Source: Candidatus Avamphibacillus intestinigallinarum (GTDB taxonomy: Bacteria; Bacillota; Bacilli; Bacillales; Amphibacillaceae). Taken from it: a stretch of 43,881 nt of DNA. The notes under the pieces were generated by a model. That model saw only the letters and a list, made by a program, of their open reading frames with translations, was not told the DNA's origin and did not search any database. The DNA is taken from positions 1-43,881 of the forward strand of contig DVIO01000151.1 of NCBI GenBank assembly GCA_018711205.1, in the 5' to 3' direction. The translations under genes were made by a program, and so were the position numbers. How positions within the stretch are numbered: position 1 is the stretch's first letter; each line of letters begins with the position of its first letter. Below, piece after piece: positions 18,157-26,095 of this stretch.

Positions 18157-18173
18157 CCCATTCATGCATATTT

Positions 18174-18689
18174 TTATGTCAATACGTTAAGAGACTCTCG
18201 GTTAAAGGCTGGCAAATCTTTCGGCGTACGACTTGTCACAAGTTGGTTTTGGCAAACGACAACTTCTTCATCACGATAGTTCGCACCAGCATTTTCAAGA
18301 TCCACTTTAATCGATGTGAAACCTGTAACATCGCGACCTTTTAAAGTTTTCGCATTAATCAACAGTTGCGGACCATGACAAATCGCCATCACAGGTTTCT
18401 TTTCATTCATGAATGTTTTAGCGAATTCAACAAACCGTTCATCCGCGCGTAACACATCTGGTGAGAAACCTCCTGGGATGAAAAGTGCATCAAATTGTGA
18501 CGCATCAACATCATCAATGCCCTCTTCAATCATGACGGTCGTTTCACCTTGCTTGCCAGTTACTTTTTCGCCTTTTTCTGAACCAATCGTCACCACTTCA
18601 TGACCATTTTTTACAAACTCGTCTCTTGGACTCGTAAACTCGATATCTTCAAATAAATCGGTTATGACACAAGCAATTCTTTTACCCAT
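18174..18689 (-). CDS. DJ-1/PfpI family protein
   Basis: 171-residue member of the DJ-1/PfpI glutamine-amidotransferase-like superfamily, close to the YfkM/general stress protein 18 type. The nucleophilic elbow is AICHGPQLL with C104 and H105; an acidic residue in LFEDIEF (E14 or E17) would complete the site. Relatives act as glyoxalase/deglycase or peptidase and are often stress-induced. It sits downstream of nsrR on the same strand with a 60-nt gap, so a stress role fits the neighbourhood, but no specific reaction is shown by the sequence. Confidence 0.85.
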   Translation of the reverse strand: MGKRIACVITDLFEDIEFTSPRDEFVKNGHEVVTIGSEKGEKVTGKQGETTVMIEEGIDDVDASQFDALFIPGGFSPDVLRADERFVEFAKTFMNEKKPVMAICHGPQLLINAKTLKGRDVTGFTSIKVDLENAGANYRDEEVVVCQNQLVTSRTPKDLPAFNRESLNVLT

Positions 18690-18748
18690 TTGTCATCCGC
18701 TCCTTTCTTACATCTATATATTTTCCCCGTTCAAAATGGGTTTAAACG

Positions 18749-19201
18749 TTACGTATCTGTTTCGTTACCAAGCCCCATCAATTCAAGCAGTTCCGCTTCA
18801 TTTACAACTAAATCCGCCAATGTATATTGATCCAACACATCTAAAAACGCTCGTAGCGCCGCATTCAGGGCATGTTTTAATTTACATGCTGGCGAAATGA
18901 CACAATGATTCGCTCCTTGATCAAAGCATTCTAAGAGGACAAAATCATTTTCCATTTCTCTGACAACCGTTCCTACATTAATATCCTCAGCAGGTTTCGC
19001 TAAGCATATACCACCATTACGACCACGAATCGTTTCTAAATAACCAAGTTTATTCAGCTCGAACACAATCTTACCTAAATGATGTGTCGAGATTTTATAA
19101 ATATAAGAGATTTCTTTAATGTTCGCTCGTTCGCCTTCTTTTTTCATCGCTGTAAATATTAAAACGCGCAATGCGTAATCTGTATATTTTTTTAAATTCA
19201 T
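18749..19201 (-). CDS. nsrR: Nitric-oxide-sensing repressor NsrR (Rrf2 family)
   Basis: Rrf2-type winged-helix repressor that binds DNA with an intact [4Fe-4S] cluster and releases on nitrosylation. 150 residues. The winged helix begins MNLKKYTDYALRVL, the recognition region is ISTHHLGKIVFELNKLGYL, and the wing is GRNGGICLAKP. The three cluster cysteines fall at C92, C100 and C106, the positions I recall for B. subtilis NsrR. It is divergent from hmp, its classic target, and an excellent operator lies between them. Confidence 0.95.
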   Translation of the reverse strand: MNLKKYTDYALRVLIFTAMKKEGERANIKEISYIYKISTHHLGKIVFELNKLGYLETIRGRNGGICLAKPAEDINVGTVVREMENDFVLLECFDQGANHCVISPACKLKHALNAALRAFLDVLDQYTLADLVVNEAELLELMGLGNETDT

Positions 19202-19265
19202 TTAAGCTCTCCACCTTTGTTGTGCATTACTTCACAATATTGTAACACATTTTGCAAAAACAGCC

Positions 19266-19294
19266 TTGAAACGGGATTCTACGAGGATTACAAT
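19266..19294 (+). promoter_or_regulatory. hmp promoter
   Basis: TTGAAA (19266-19271) and TACAAT (19289-19294), 17 bp apart. The NsrR operator begins 5 bp downstream and covers the expected start site. Confidence 0.7.
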
Positions 19295-19295
19295 A

Positions 19296-19318
19296 AAGAT
19301 GTATTCAGAATACATGTT
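19296..19318. promoter_or_regulatory. NsrR operator
   Basis: The perfect palindrome ATGTATTCAGAATACAT (19299-19315) lies inside AAG...TT flanks. This is the known NsrR box layout (two ATGTATT-type half sites). Its position over the hmp start site predicts repression until NO damages the cluster. Confidence 0.85.
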
Positions 19319-19397
19319 TAAGAAACTTCACGATGTGCATAGTAAAAAGAACTGCAAGATGACCAAAAATGTAAAACAATTTTAAGGAGTGGTTCAT

Positions 19398-20624
19398 ATG
19401 TCAGCACCTCTTAGCCAAGAAACAATGGATATTGTAAAAGCAACTGTACCTGTTTTAGAACAACATGGTAATGCGATTACAAAACGATTCTACGAAAGAA
19501 TGCTTTCTGAAGTACCAGAATTAAACAATATCTTTAACCAAACAAACCAGAAAAAAGGTGGCCAACCGAAAGCCCTAGCAAATACGGTGTATGCGGCTGC
19601 AGCGAATATTGATAACCTCGGTGCGATTTTACCGGTTGTGAAACAAATCTCAGAAAAACATAAAAGCTTAATGATTAAACCAGAACATTATCCTATCGTT
19701 GGAAAATATTTATTACTAGCGATGAAAGATGTCTTACAAGATGCGGCAACAGACGAAATCCTGAACGCTTGGGAGCAAGCATATGGCGTGATTGCTGATG
19801 TATTCATCAATGTTGAAAAAGAAATGTATGAGCATGACAAAGAAACAACAGGTGGCTGGAATGGCTTCCGCGATTTCAAAGTCGTCGATAAAGTACGCGA
19901 ATCTGAAGTCGTGACGTCATTTTATTTAGCACCTGTTGATGGTGGACCGATTGCAACACATAAACCGGGACAATATATTTCCATTCAAGCAGATATTCCT
20001 GGTGAAAAATATACACATCTACGTCAATACAGCTTGTCTTGTAAACCTGGTGCAGATATGTATCGCATTAGCGTGAAACGTGAAGCTGCAAAAGGCGATC
20101 ACCCAGACGGTATCGTATCTGTATATTTACACGATCAAGTTGAAAAAGGTGACGTCTTAAAATTATCTGCTCCATCAGGTGATTTCGTCTTAAATACAGA
20201 AGACACACGTCCACTTGTTTTACTTAGCCGTGGTGTCGGATTAACCCCTGTCATGAGTATGTTAGAGCATGCGATTGCGACTCAGCCTGAGCGTGAGATT
20301 CACTTCGTATATGCAACTTATTCATCAGCGTTCCATCCGATGAAAGAACGTATGCAACAAATCGCAAAAGATCATCCAAATGTGAAAATGCACTTCGTCT
20401 ATAACCGACCAGACGCAGAAGATGTAGACACATTTGATTATGAAGGATATGTAGATGAAGCATTGTTACGTTCAATCTTACCTACACCTGATGCTGCATA
20501 TTACTACTGTGGCTTCGAAGACTTCATGCGCACAGTTGCTCAATCTCTGAAAGCATACGGCGTAAAAGACGAAGACAGCCAATACGAATACTTTGGCCCA
20601 CAACTTGGTATGGCTATTGCCTAA
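19398..20624 (+). CDS. hmp: Flavohemoglobin (nitric oxide dioxygenase)
   Basis: Oxidises NO to nitrate using O2 and NAD(P)H. 408 residues from the ATG at 19398 (AAGGAG 8 nt upstream; a GTG at 19389 is also in frame). The globin domain spans about 1-145 with the B10 tyrosine in RFYERML (Y32) and proximal His in EKHKSL (H88). FAD-binding barrel about 155-260 with RQYSLS. NAD domain with LLSRGVGLTPVMSML, and the C-terminal YYCGFEDFM and EYFGPQ blocks. Regulated by NsrR through the operator at the promoter. Complete and intact. Confidence 0.97.
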   Translation: MSAPLSQETMDIVKATVPVLEQHGNAITKRFYERMLSEVPELNNIFNQTNQKKGGQPKALANTVYAAAANIDNLGAILPVVKQISEKHKSLMIKPEHYPIVGKYLLLAMKDVLQDAATDEILNAWEQAYGVIADVFINVEKEMYEHDKETTGGWNGFRDFKVVDKVRESEVVTSFYLAPVDGGPIATHKPGQYISIQADIPGEKYTHLRQYSLSCKPGADMYRISVKREAAKGDHPDGIVSVYLHDQVEKGDVLKLSAPSGDFVLNTEDTRPLVLLSRGVGLTPVMSMLEHAIATQPEREIHFVYATYSSAFHPMKERMQQIAKDHPNVKMHFVYNRPDAEDVDTFDYEGYVDEALLRSILPTPDAAYYYCGFEDFMRTVAQSLKAYGVKDEDSQYEYFGPQLGMAIA

Positions 20625-20646
20625 TTGCTTAATATATACAGACAAA

Positions 20647-20677
20647 AAACTTCTCCAAACTAGGAGAAGTTTTTTTA
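20647..20677 (+). terminator. hmp terminator
   Basis: A 10-bp stem (AAACTTCTCC with GGAGAAGTTT) and 6-nt loop, with a T run on the plus strand. Confidence 0.85.
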
Positions 20678-20689
20678 TTCTTTACATAT

Positions 20690-20736
20690 CATAAAAAAAG
20701 TAAGCCTTCTCAATCCAACTAGATTAAGAAGGCTTA
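20690..20736 (-). terminator. tRNA-Arg terminator
   Basis: A perfect 10-bp stem (20701-20710 with 20727-20736, TAAGCCTTCT), followed on the minus strand by ACTTTTTTT. Confidence 0.8.
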
Positions 20737-20756
20737 TGAATACCTTTAAAATAGAA

Positions 20757-20828
20757 CGCCCTCGGTAGGAGTCGAACCTACGCACATAGCTTAGGAGGCT
20801 ACTGCTCTATCCACTGAGCTACGAGGGC
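20757..20828 (-). tRNA. tRNA-Arg (anticodon CCU)
   Basis: A full 72-nt cloverleaf on the minus strand: acceptor GCCCTCG/CGAGGGC, D arm GCTC...GAGC, anticodon stem GTAGC/GCTAT around CTCCTAA (anticodon CCU, reads AGG), and T arm GTAGG-TTCGACT-CCTAC. Discriminator G; CCA is not encoded. Reads a rare Arg codon. It is a single tRNA gene with its own promoter and terminator; such genes are common integration sites, but I see no direct repeat of the 3' end nearby. Confidence 0.97.
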
Positions 20829-20846
20829 CTGTATCGCCAAGACACT

Positions 20847-20876
20847 ATAATATGAAACGATAGCATTATTATACAA
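20847..20876 (-). promoter_or_regulatory. Candidate tRNA-Arg promoter
   Basis: TTGTAT (20871-20876) and TATTAT (20847-20852), 18 bp apart, about 18 nt before the tRNA. Confidence 0.4.
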
Positions 20877-20918
20877 AAATCATGACAGCTTGAAAAGTGA
20901 AGCTTTTTTCCAGCCCGT

Positions 20919-20962
20919 AAAACAAAAGCGATGCACGATCCATCTTTCATATCGTCCATCGC
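20919..20962 (-). terminator. Terminator of the GGDEF gene
   Basis: A 12-position stem (GCGATGGACGAT with ATCGTGCATCGC, one mismatch), running into TTTTGTTTT on the minus strand. Confidence 0.75.
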
Positions 20963-20988
20963 ATCATAAAAAGCTCATCATTACGCTC

Positions 20989-22362
20989 CTAAAACAACAT
21001 GCGCTCCACAAGCCGTTTCATACGCGACAGCACCTCTGGTATTTTGAAGGGCTTTAACATATAGTCATCCGCTCCTTCCTCTAATGCTTGCACAATCGAC
21101 GTTTCACACGAGCGAGCTGACAACATAGAAATGACAATATTCTCCTCTGGATAGTCCTTACGAATTTGTGCCAGCACATCTTTCCCGTCCATTTCTGGCA
21201 TCATCCCATCAAGTAATATGATATATTTTTCGCCTGGTACATACCAATCTGAATTCAAGAAGGTTACCCCATCTGTATACGTATGGACATGCGTCTTTAT
21301 ACTAGAATCGACTGTCCATTGTAAGAAGCTCTGCTCTAACATCGTACGGATCAAACGATTATCATCAATAATGACGACATGCAAATGGGATACAACAGTT
21401 TGATCAATCCGTTTCGAATACATACGAATCTGATTTCTACCTGATGCCTTACTTTGATACAATGCTTGATCCGCTTGATAAATCAATTGTTCTTGGGATA
21501 GATTTGACTCATGCCCAACGACAATCCCAGCCGAGAAGGTCACTTTAAATGATTCTCCATCCGCTTCAAACGTCTTCTGAGCAAACGCCTCACGAATCCG
21601 TTCCACTAACAACAGAGCCCCTTCTTCATTTGTCCGTGGCAAAATAAGCTGAAATTCTTCGCCACCATAACGACAAACATCATCTGTTTTGCGTTTATGC
21701 AATTGAATCGTCTGCACCAGCTCACGTAAAATAAGATCTCCAATCAAGTGACCATATGTATCATTGATATGTTTAAAATGATCCAAATCAATCATCACAA
21801 TCGAGAACGTATCCCCATGTCGCTCATAATCGGCAATCAATTCGTCTAATATATGTGTCATATATTTCCGGTTATAAGCCCCTGTTAATTCATCAACCAA
21901 TACCTTTTGCTGATGCATGAGACGTGTTTTTAAATAAGGTACAAACCAATCTGGTGAAAATATTTTCTTAGCGACATAATCTGTTGCCCCCATTTCATAA
22001 GCGAGTACGCGTCCTTCTAGTGACGTTTCTTCACTCACAAAAGCAATCGGTGTATGACTCAGATTAACCGCCTTTGTAAACCCTTCGAGGTCTTCTATCG
22101 TGACTTCGTGAATATCAATATTCATTAAAACAAAATTCGGTTTCATGGCATAAAACAGCTCAAAGCCCTTATATAAATGTAAGGCCATGATCACATGGTA
22201 GCCTTCTCCTTCTAAGCGATTTTTAATATTTGTCAAAAAATCAATTTGATCATCTATTAATAACACAACGGGTTGCTCGATTCGTGCTGTATGTCCTTCT
22301 ATAGGTGCTTCATGAATATCTCGACTCAACGTTACAATCGTATCTTTCGCTTTGTTTACCAA
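20989..22362 (-). CDS. REC-GGDEF-REC diguanylate cyclase response regulator
   Basis: Makes c-di-GMP from two GTP. From the TTG start at 22362 (behind AAAGGAGAGG, 6 nt spacing) it has 457 residues. The open frame runs to 22551, but the extra residues look non-coding and would overlap the divergent EAL gene. Receiver 1 (about 31-148) keeps the D37/D38 pair but has N81 where the phospho-Asp belongs (FVLMNID). GGDEF domain (about 155-318) has active GGEEF at 233-237 and an I-site RKTD at 224-227. Receiver 2 (about 327-455) is canonical: D334/D335, D385 in LLDGMMP, K437 in LKPF. No membrane segment or adjacent histidine kinase is visible. Confidence 0.92.
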   Translation of the reverse strand: MVNKAKDTIVTLSRDIHEAPIEGHTARIEQPVVLLIDDQIDFLTNIKNRLEGEGYHVIMALHLYKGFELFYAMKPNFVLMNIDIHEVTIEDLEGFTKAVNLSHTPIAFVSEETSLEGRVLAYEMGATDYVAKKIFSPDWFVPYLKTRLMHQQKVLVDELTGAYNRKYMTHILDELIADYERHGDTFSIVMIDLDHFKHINDTYGHLIGDLILRELVQTIQLHKRKTDDVCRYGGEEFQLILPRTNEEGALLLVERIREAFAQKTFEADGESFKVTFSAGIVVGHESNLSQEQLIYQADQALYQSKASGRNQIRMYSKRIDQTVVSHLHVVIIDDNRLIRTMLEQSFLQWTVDSSIKTHVHTYTDGVTFLNSDWYVPGEKYIILLDGMMPEMDGKDVLAQIRKDYPEENIVISMLSARSCETSIVQALEEGADDYMLKPFKIPEVLSRMKRLVERMLF

Positions 22363-22544
22363 GAGTAGCCTCTCCTTTATGACTTGCTTACTATAATATT
22401 GATAACGCTTACATAGGAATAAATACTTAATAAAATCGCTAATCAGATTGATTTCTGAATTTTCATATGGTACTATATATTCATTATACATATCTATTTT
22501 CAAAAATATAGTCCAAAAATCACAAATTATAGGAGTCGTTTGTT

Positions 22545-23300
22545 GTGGCACAAACTGAAATGAAGCAATTTGAAAAAATCATTGACGAAAGTTTATATTT
22601 CCATCACTTTCAACCGATTTTTGCAGTTGATGAGCTCAAAGCCTGCGGGTATGAGGGCTTATTGCGTTCTCAGTATATCAAGAACCCTCAACATTTATTT
22701 GATGTTGCTACAAAAACAGAACGTTTAGCTCAATTAGATTGGGGCTCATTTACCAAAGCAATGGATCATCTTAACGAACATTTCAATTATTTTGCTAGAG
22801 ATAGCGAATTCTTCTTTAACGTCTATCCATCTACACTTGTTTCAGATCGCTTTCTCTCAGAATTTACAGCATACCTAGAAACGACATCCATTCCAGCGAA
22901 CCATCTCATCTTAGAATTAAATGAATCTGAATTCATTGAAGACTTCAGCCAACTGTATACTGTCGTAAAAGAACTACAAAAGCTTGGCATACGTGTTGCC
23001 CTAGATGATATCGGACGAGGGTTATCTCCATTTACACGTGCACTTGAATTGTATCCAGATATGATTAAACTGGATAAATATTTTTCTGATAATCTAGCGA
23101 AACAACCGGCGAAGCAAAATGTTCTCAAAACCATCGTTAACTATTGCCACGATACGAAGGTTACCGCCATTTTAGAAGGAGTAGAGGAAAGAAAAGATTT
23201 TGAAGTTGCCAAAGATTTAGGGGTTGAATACGTTCAAGGCTTTTTATTAGGAAAGCCTGATACATTAGCAAACCATTTCTCGATGATTCAACATCATTAA
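22545..23300 (+). CDS. EAL-domain cyclic-di-GMP phosphodiesterase
   Basis: A 251-residue stand-alone EAL protein. Catalytic residues are all present: the EGLLR form of the EAL motif (E37, R41), N92 in FNVYP, E124 in LELNES, D154-D155 in ALDDIGRG, K175 in IKLDK, E211 and E214 in EGVE, and Q231 in VQGFLLGKP. Loop 6 differs from DDFGTG, so activity is likely but not certain. It starts at GTG 22545 with AGGAG 9 nt upstream. It is divergent from the REC-GGDEF-REC gene, making a synthase/hydrolase pair. Cytoplasmic, no sensor domain. Confidence 0.92.
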   Translation: MAQTEMKQFEKIIDESLYFHHFQPIFAVDELKACGYEGLLRSQYIKNPQHLFDVATKTERLAQLDWGSFTKAMDHLNEHFNYFARDSEFFFNVYPSTLVSDRFLSEFTAYLETTSIPANHLILELNESEFIEDFSQLYTVVKELQKLGIRVALDDIGRGLSPFTRALELYPDMIKLDKYFSDNLAKQPAKQNVLKTIVNYCHDTKVTAILEGVEERKDFEVAKDLGVEYVQGFLLGKPDTLANHFSMIQHH

Positions 23301-23308
23301 GCGTAAAC

Positions 23309-23350
23309 AAAAAGCAGATGTCACTTTTCTAGTAGTGACATCTGCTTTTT
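23309..23350. terminator. Bidirectional terminator
   Basis: A perfect 16-bp stem (23309-23324 with 23335-23350, AAAAAGCAGATGTCAC), shared by the convergent EAL and peptidase genes. Confidence 0.9.
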
Positions 23351-23352
23351 AT

Positions 23353-24108
23353 TTATTGTAAAAGACTAAGATACCAATCTATTAAGCCATCCCCATAAAA
23401 ATATGTATATAAAGCAGCGAGGACAAGATATGGGCCAAAGGGAATTGGCTGTTTTTTCTCTAGTTTATTCCAGCCTTTCAGCAGCATACCAACAATCGCT
23501 CCCACGAGACAGGCAAGGAAAAAGGTCACCAGTACTTTAGCTAAACCGAGCACAATCCCTAGGACGCCTAATAACTTCATGTCACCAGCTCCCATCCCGC
23601 CACGACTGACTAAAATTATCATCATCACGAGCAAGAAACCACCGACAGCCCCAGTAATACTCGACCACCATGGATCAAGGGGATGAATGATGCGTAGCAC
23701 AATAAATAAGGGCAGAAAGCTTAATAAAATATGATTTGGAATAAGCATATAGCGAACGTCTGATACAATCAAAATCATCGCCAATGAAATGAGTAATAAC
23801 ACCGTGATAAGCTCCCATGTAAAACCAAGCTGCATATACGCAAACGTAAATAATAATCCTGTGCCGAGTTCAATAATTGGATACATCAATCCAATCGGAG
23901 CAGCACAATGACGACATTTACCTTTTTGAAGTAGAAAAGAGAAAAGAGGTATTAACTCAATCGCTGATAGTTGCTGCTCACAATGTGGACACCGTGAACG
24001 ATCGTTCGTAAACACTTCTCCGAGTGGCACTCGCAAACCGACTACATTAAAAAATGAACCAAATACAATCCCAAATATAAAAAATGTTATCCCTATCGCA
24101 AGCTCCAT
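23353..24108 (-). CDS. comC: Prepilin peptidase (type IV leader peptidase, A24)
   Basis: Membrane aspartyl protease of 251 residues that cleaves and N-methylates type IV-like prepilins such as ComGC; B. subtilis ComC has about 248. An N-terminal membrane segment is followed by the cytoplasmic zinc loop CPHCEQQ...CRHC (about 41-67). The two catalytic aspartates lie in IVSDVRYMLIPN (about 117) and GMGAGDMKLL (about 176). About seven further hydrophobic segments. The comG pilin genes are not in the window, so this is an orphan locus. Symbol by similarity and size. Confidence 0.9.
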   Translation of the reverse strand: MELAIGITFFIFGIVFGSFFNVVGLRVPLGEVFTNDRSRCPHCEQQLSAIELIPLFSFLLQKGKCRHCAAPIGLMYPIIELGTGLLFTFAYMQLGFTWELITVLLLISLAMILIVSDVRYMLIPNHILLSFLPLFIVLRIIHPLDPWWSSITGAVGGFLLVMMIILVSRGGMGAGDMKLLGVLGIVLGLAKVLVTFFLACLVGAIVGMLLKGWNKLEKKQPIPFGPYLVLAALYTYFYGDGLIDWYLSLLQ

Positions 24109-24213
24109 GACGAGAACTCCTTTTATATATAATCGACTTCAGTAGTTATTTAAGACTATACATGATTAGTTGGAATTATACTATAGCTAAAGAAGAGATT
24201 TTCCCTTACATAT

Positions 24214-24246
24214 AAAAAGCCGCTTCAAGGCAAACCCTCGAAGCGG
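24214..24246 (-). terminator. proC terminator
   Basis: A 7-bp GC-rich stem (CCGCTTC with GAAGCGG), running into CTTTTTA on the minus strand. Confidence 0.75.
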
Positions 24247-24262
24247 ATCAATGTATTAATAT

Positions 24263-25081
24263 TTACTTTTCTTTGCTCATTTCAATCGAACGGTTATATG
24301 CTGCTTGAACACCTTGCTTTACAATATGTTGGAAATCAAGCTCACCTAGTTTTGTAATCGCAGCATTCGTCGTACCACCTGGACTCGTAATATTTTTACG
24401 CAATGTCCCAGCTGGTTCACCAGTTTCTTCAAGCATTCGACCTGCTCCAAGAATGGTCTGTCTAACGAGTGCTTTCGCAGTTTCTTCATCCAATCCAACG
24501 TCCACAGCCGCTTCTTCCATCGCTTCCACCATATAATAGAAGTAAGCTGGGCCACTACCAGAAATCCCTGTCACGCCATGTAGTTTTTCTTCAGGCACGA
24601 CAACTGTTGTCCCAATCGTTTGGAAAAGTCTCTCGGCTTGTTGTACATGTGTATCTGTCGCATATTTCCCTTGTGCAATGCCCGTAGCAGATGCACCAAT
24701 CATCGCTGATGTATTAGGCATCGTACGAATAATCGGGATATTTTTGCCAATTAATGCACGAATATGTGCTTCCTCGATTCCTGCAATCACCGAAATGATC
24801 AATTGACCGGGTACCAAATATGGAATAATCTCATCTAGTGCACTTTGTAAATCTTTCGGTTTCATGGATAAAACAATAACCTCTGCATCTGTGACGACTT
24901 CCTGTTTATCAACAATCGGGGTCACTTCATATTTATCATGCAATTCTTGCAAACGCACTTCATTTACTTTGTTCGTGACGATAATGTCCTCTGGTTGTAT
25001 CAATTCTGGTGCTTTGACAAGTCCAGAAACAATCGCTTCAGCCATCGAACCTGCTCCGATAAAGGCTATTTTTTGAAACAT
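24263..25081 (-). CDS. proC: Pyrroline-5-carboxylate reductase
   Basis: Last step of proline synthesis: reduces P5C with NAD(P)H. 272 residues. Rossmann motif IAFIGAGSMAEAIVSGL (about 5-21), VLSMKP, and RTMPNTSAMIGASATGI. The C-terminal dimer domain has VTGISGSGPAYFYYMVEAM and ITSPGGTTNAAITKL. Single gene with terminator behind it. B. subtilis has several paralogues (ProG, ProH, ProI), so number in this genome is open. Proline is also a common osmolyte in Bacillaceae. Confidence 0.97.
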   Translation of the reverse strand: MFQKIAFIGAGSMAEAIVSGLVKAPELIQPEDIIVTNKVNEVRLQELHDKYEVTPIVDKQEVVTDAEVIVLSMKPKDLQSALDEIIPYLVPGQLIISVIAGIEEAHIRALIGKNIPIIRTMPNTSAMIGASATGIAQGKYATDTHVQQAERLFQTIGTTVVVPEEKLHGVTGISGSGPAYFYYMVEAMEEAAVDVGLDEETAKALVRQTILGAGRMLEETGEPAGTLRKNITSPGGTTNAAITKLGELDFQHIVKQGVQAAYNRSIEMSKEK

Positions 25082-25132
25082 GCTACATTCCTCCCCAGTT
25101 TGATGTATGACCTATATCACCTATATACATGC

Positions 25133-25183
25133 TTTAAACAAAAATAACCGCTGCCACGTTCGAAACGTATGCAAGCGGTTATT
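25133..25183 (-). terminator. tRNA-Ser terminator
   Basis: A 10-bp stem (25143-25152 with 25174-25183, AATAACCGCT) plus an apical ACGTT/AACGT pairing, running into TTTTG on the minus strand. Confidence 0.8.
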
Positions 25184-25193
25184 CATTAGAAAG

Positions 25194-25283
25194 AGGAGGT
25201 AGAGGGATTCGAACCCCCGCGGGCTTTTACACCCCTGTCGGTTTTCAAGACCGATCCCTTCAGCCGGACTTGGGTATACCTCC
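25194..25283 (-). tRNA. tRNA-Ser (anticodon UGA)
   Basis: A 90-nt class II tRNA on the minus strand: acceptor GGAGGTA/TACCTCC, anticodon stem TCGGT-CTTGAAA-ACCGA (anticodon UGA, reads UCN), long variable arm, and T arm GGGGG-TTCGAAT-CCCTC. The next base after the acceptor is U (25194), where serine tRNAs normally have G73, and CCA is not encoded (UCUUU follows). B. subtilis also has a tRNA-Ser close to serS (trnSL-Ser1). Confidence 0.96.
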
Positions 25284-25301
25284 ATGTGCTGAACATTTAA
25301 T

Positions 25302-25330
25302 AATATACATGATTTTTTTAAGTATGTCAA
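25302..25330 (-). promoter_or_regulatory. tRNA-Ser promoter
   Basis: Perfect TTGACA (25325-25330) and TATATT (25302-25307), 17 bp apart, about 18 nt before the tRNA. Confidence 0.75.
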
Positions 25331-25422
25331 TGGAATTTATATAAATTCTATGATGTTTTTGCACAAAAGCATAAACCCACATATAAACCCCGATTCCCAT
25401 TTTAACCTGTCTAAACTAGCGT

Positions 25423-25450
25423 ACATTTTGTAAAAATGTGGTATACTATA
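25423..25450 (+). promoter_or_regulatory. Palindrome and extended -10 upstream of the CopD-like gene
   Basis: The palindrome ACATTTTGTAAAAATGT (25423-25439; 7-bp arms around GTA) directly abuts TGG-TATACT, an extended -10. The layout suggests a repressor operator over the promoter. No named factor fits well. Confidence 0.4.
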
Positions 25451-25563
25451 TATAGGTATTTATTACTAGTTACTCTATTCCATATAGATAAGACACTTGA
25501 TCATATACCTTTTTAAAAAATATCATATCCTTCACATTTAAATATAAAAAGAGGTGTTGTCGT

Positions 25564-26061
25564 ATGATCTGGCAGATGCATCAATTGTTATTAGTATGTC
25601 ATATCTTTCTAGCAATTACGTGGGTAGGTGGTATATTATTTATTGGCTGGGGCGTGTATCCCGCCTCACAAGCATTGGCACCCCGTACACGACAAACATT
25701 CCTATACACCTTAATGAAGAAAACACATCATTTATTTAGTTTAGCCGGACTCGGTGTCATTCTTACTGGTATTGTGCTCGGCACGTTTTTAGGGCCACTT
25801 CGCAATTGGCACATGATTCTCCACACAACATATGGACATATTTGGCTAACAGCTCTTATCATTGCAAGTTTTACGCTCTTATGGGGCGTATGTGTCGGTT
25901 ATCGTCAATCAATGCGACTCTTCAACAATGACGCACTTTGGCAAGCTGCTGAACGAGGGAATCCTCGTGCCTTACAAAAAGCAATGAAGCAAACCGTTGT
26001 CCTTGAATCTGTGGAGGTACTTGGATTTATTGTGATCATCATTTGTATGGTTTTATTGTAA
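25564..26061 (+). CDS. CopD-like/DUF2269-type four-TM membrane protein
   Basis: 165-residue integral membrane protein with four hydrophobic helices at about 7-30, 56-77, 90-113 and 146-164. Conserved-type histidines sit in the helices and loops: H6, H13 in VCHIFLAITWVGG, the HH pair near 55, and H83, H87, H92. The first helix HxxxAxxWVGG resembles CopD-like and related haem-handling membrane families. I cannot give the function. menA follows 34 nt downstream on the same strand, so they are probably one operon, which hints at quinone or haem membrane chemistry. Confidence 0.75.
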   Translation: MIWQMHQLLLVCHIFLAITWVGGILFIGWGVYPASQALAPRTRQTFLYTLMKKTHHLFSLAGLGVILTGIVLGTFLGPLRNWHMILHTTYGHIWLTALIIASFTLLWGVCVGYRQSMRLFNNDALWQAAERGNPRALQKAMKQTVVLESVEVLGFIVIIICMVLL

Positions 26062-26095
26062 ATGCTCAATACATCACATATTAGAGGTGAGTAAG

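Noticed and set aside
20757-20828. tRNA-Arg as an integration site of a mobile island
   Set aside because: No integrase gene and no repeated tRNA 3' end seen nearby; neighbouring genes are ordinary chromosomal genes.
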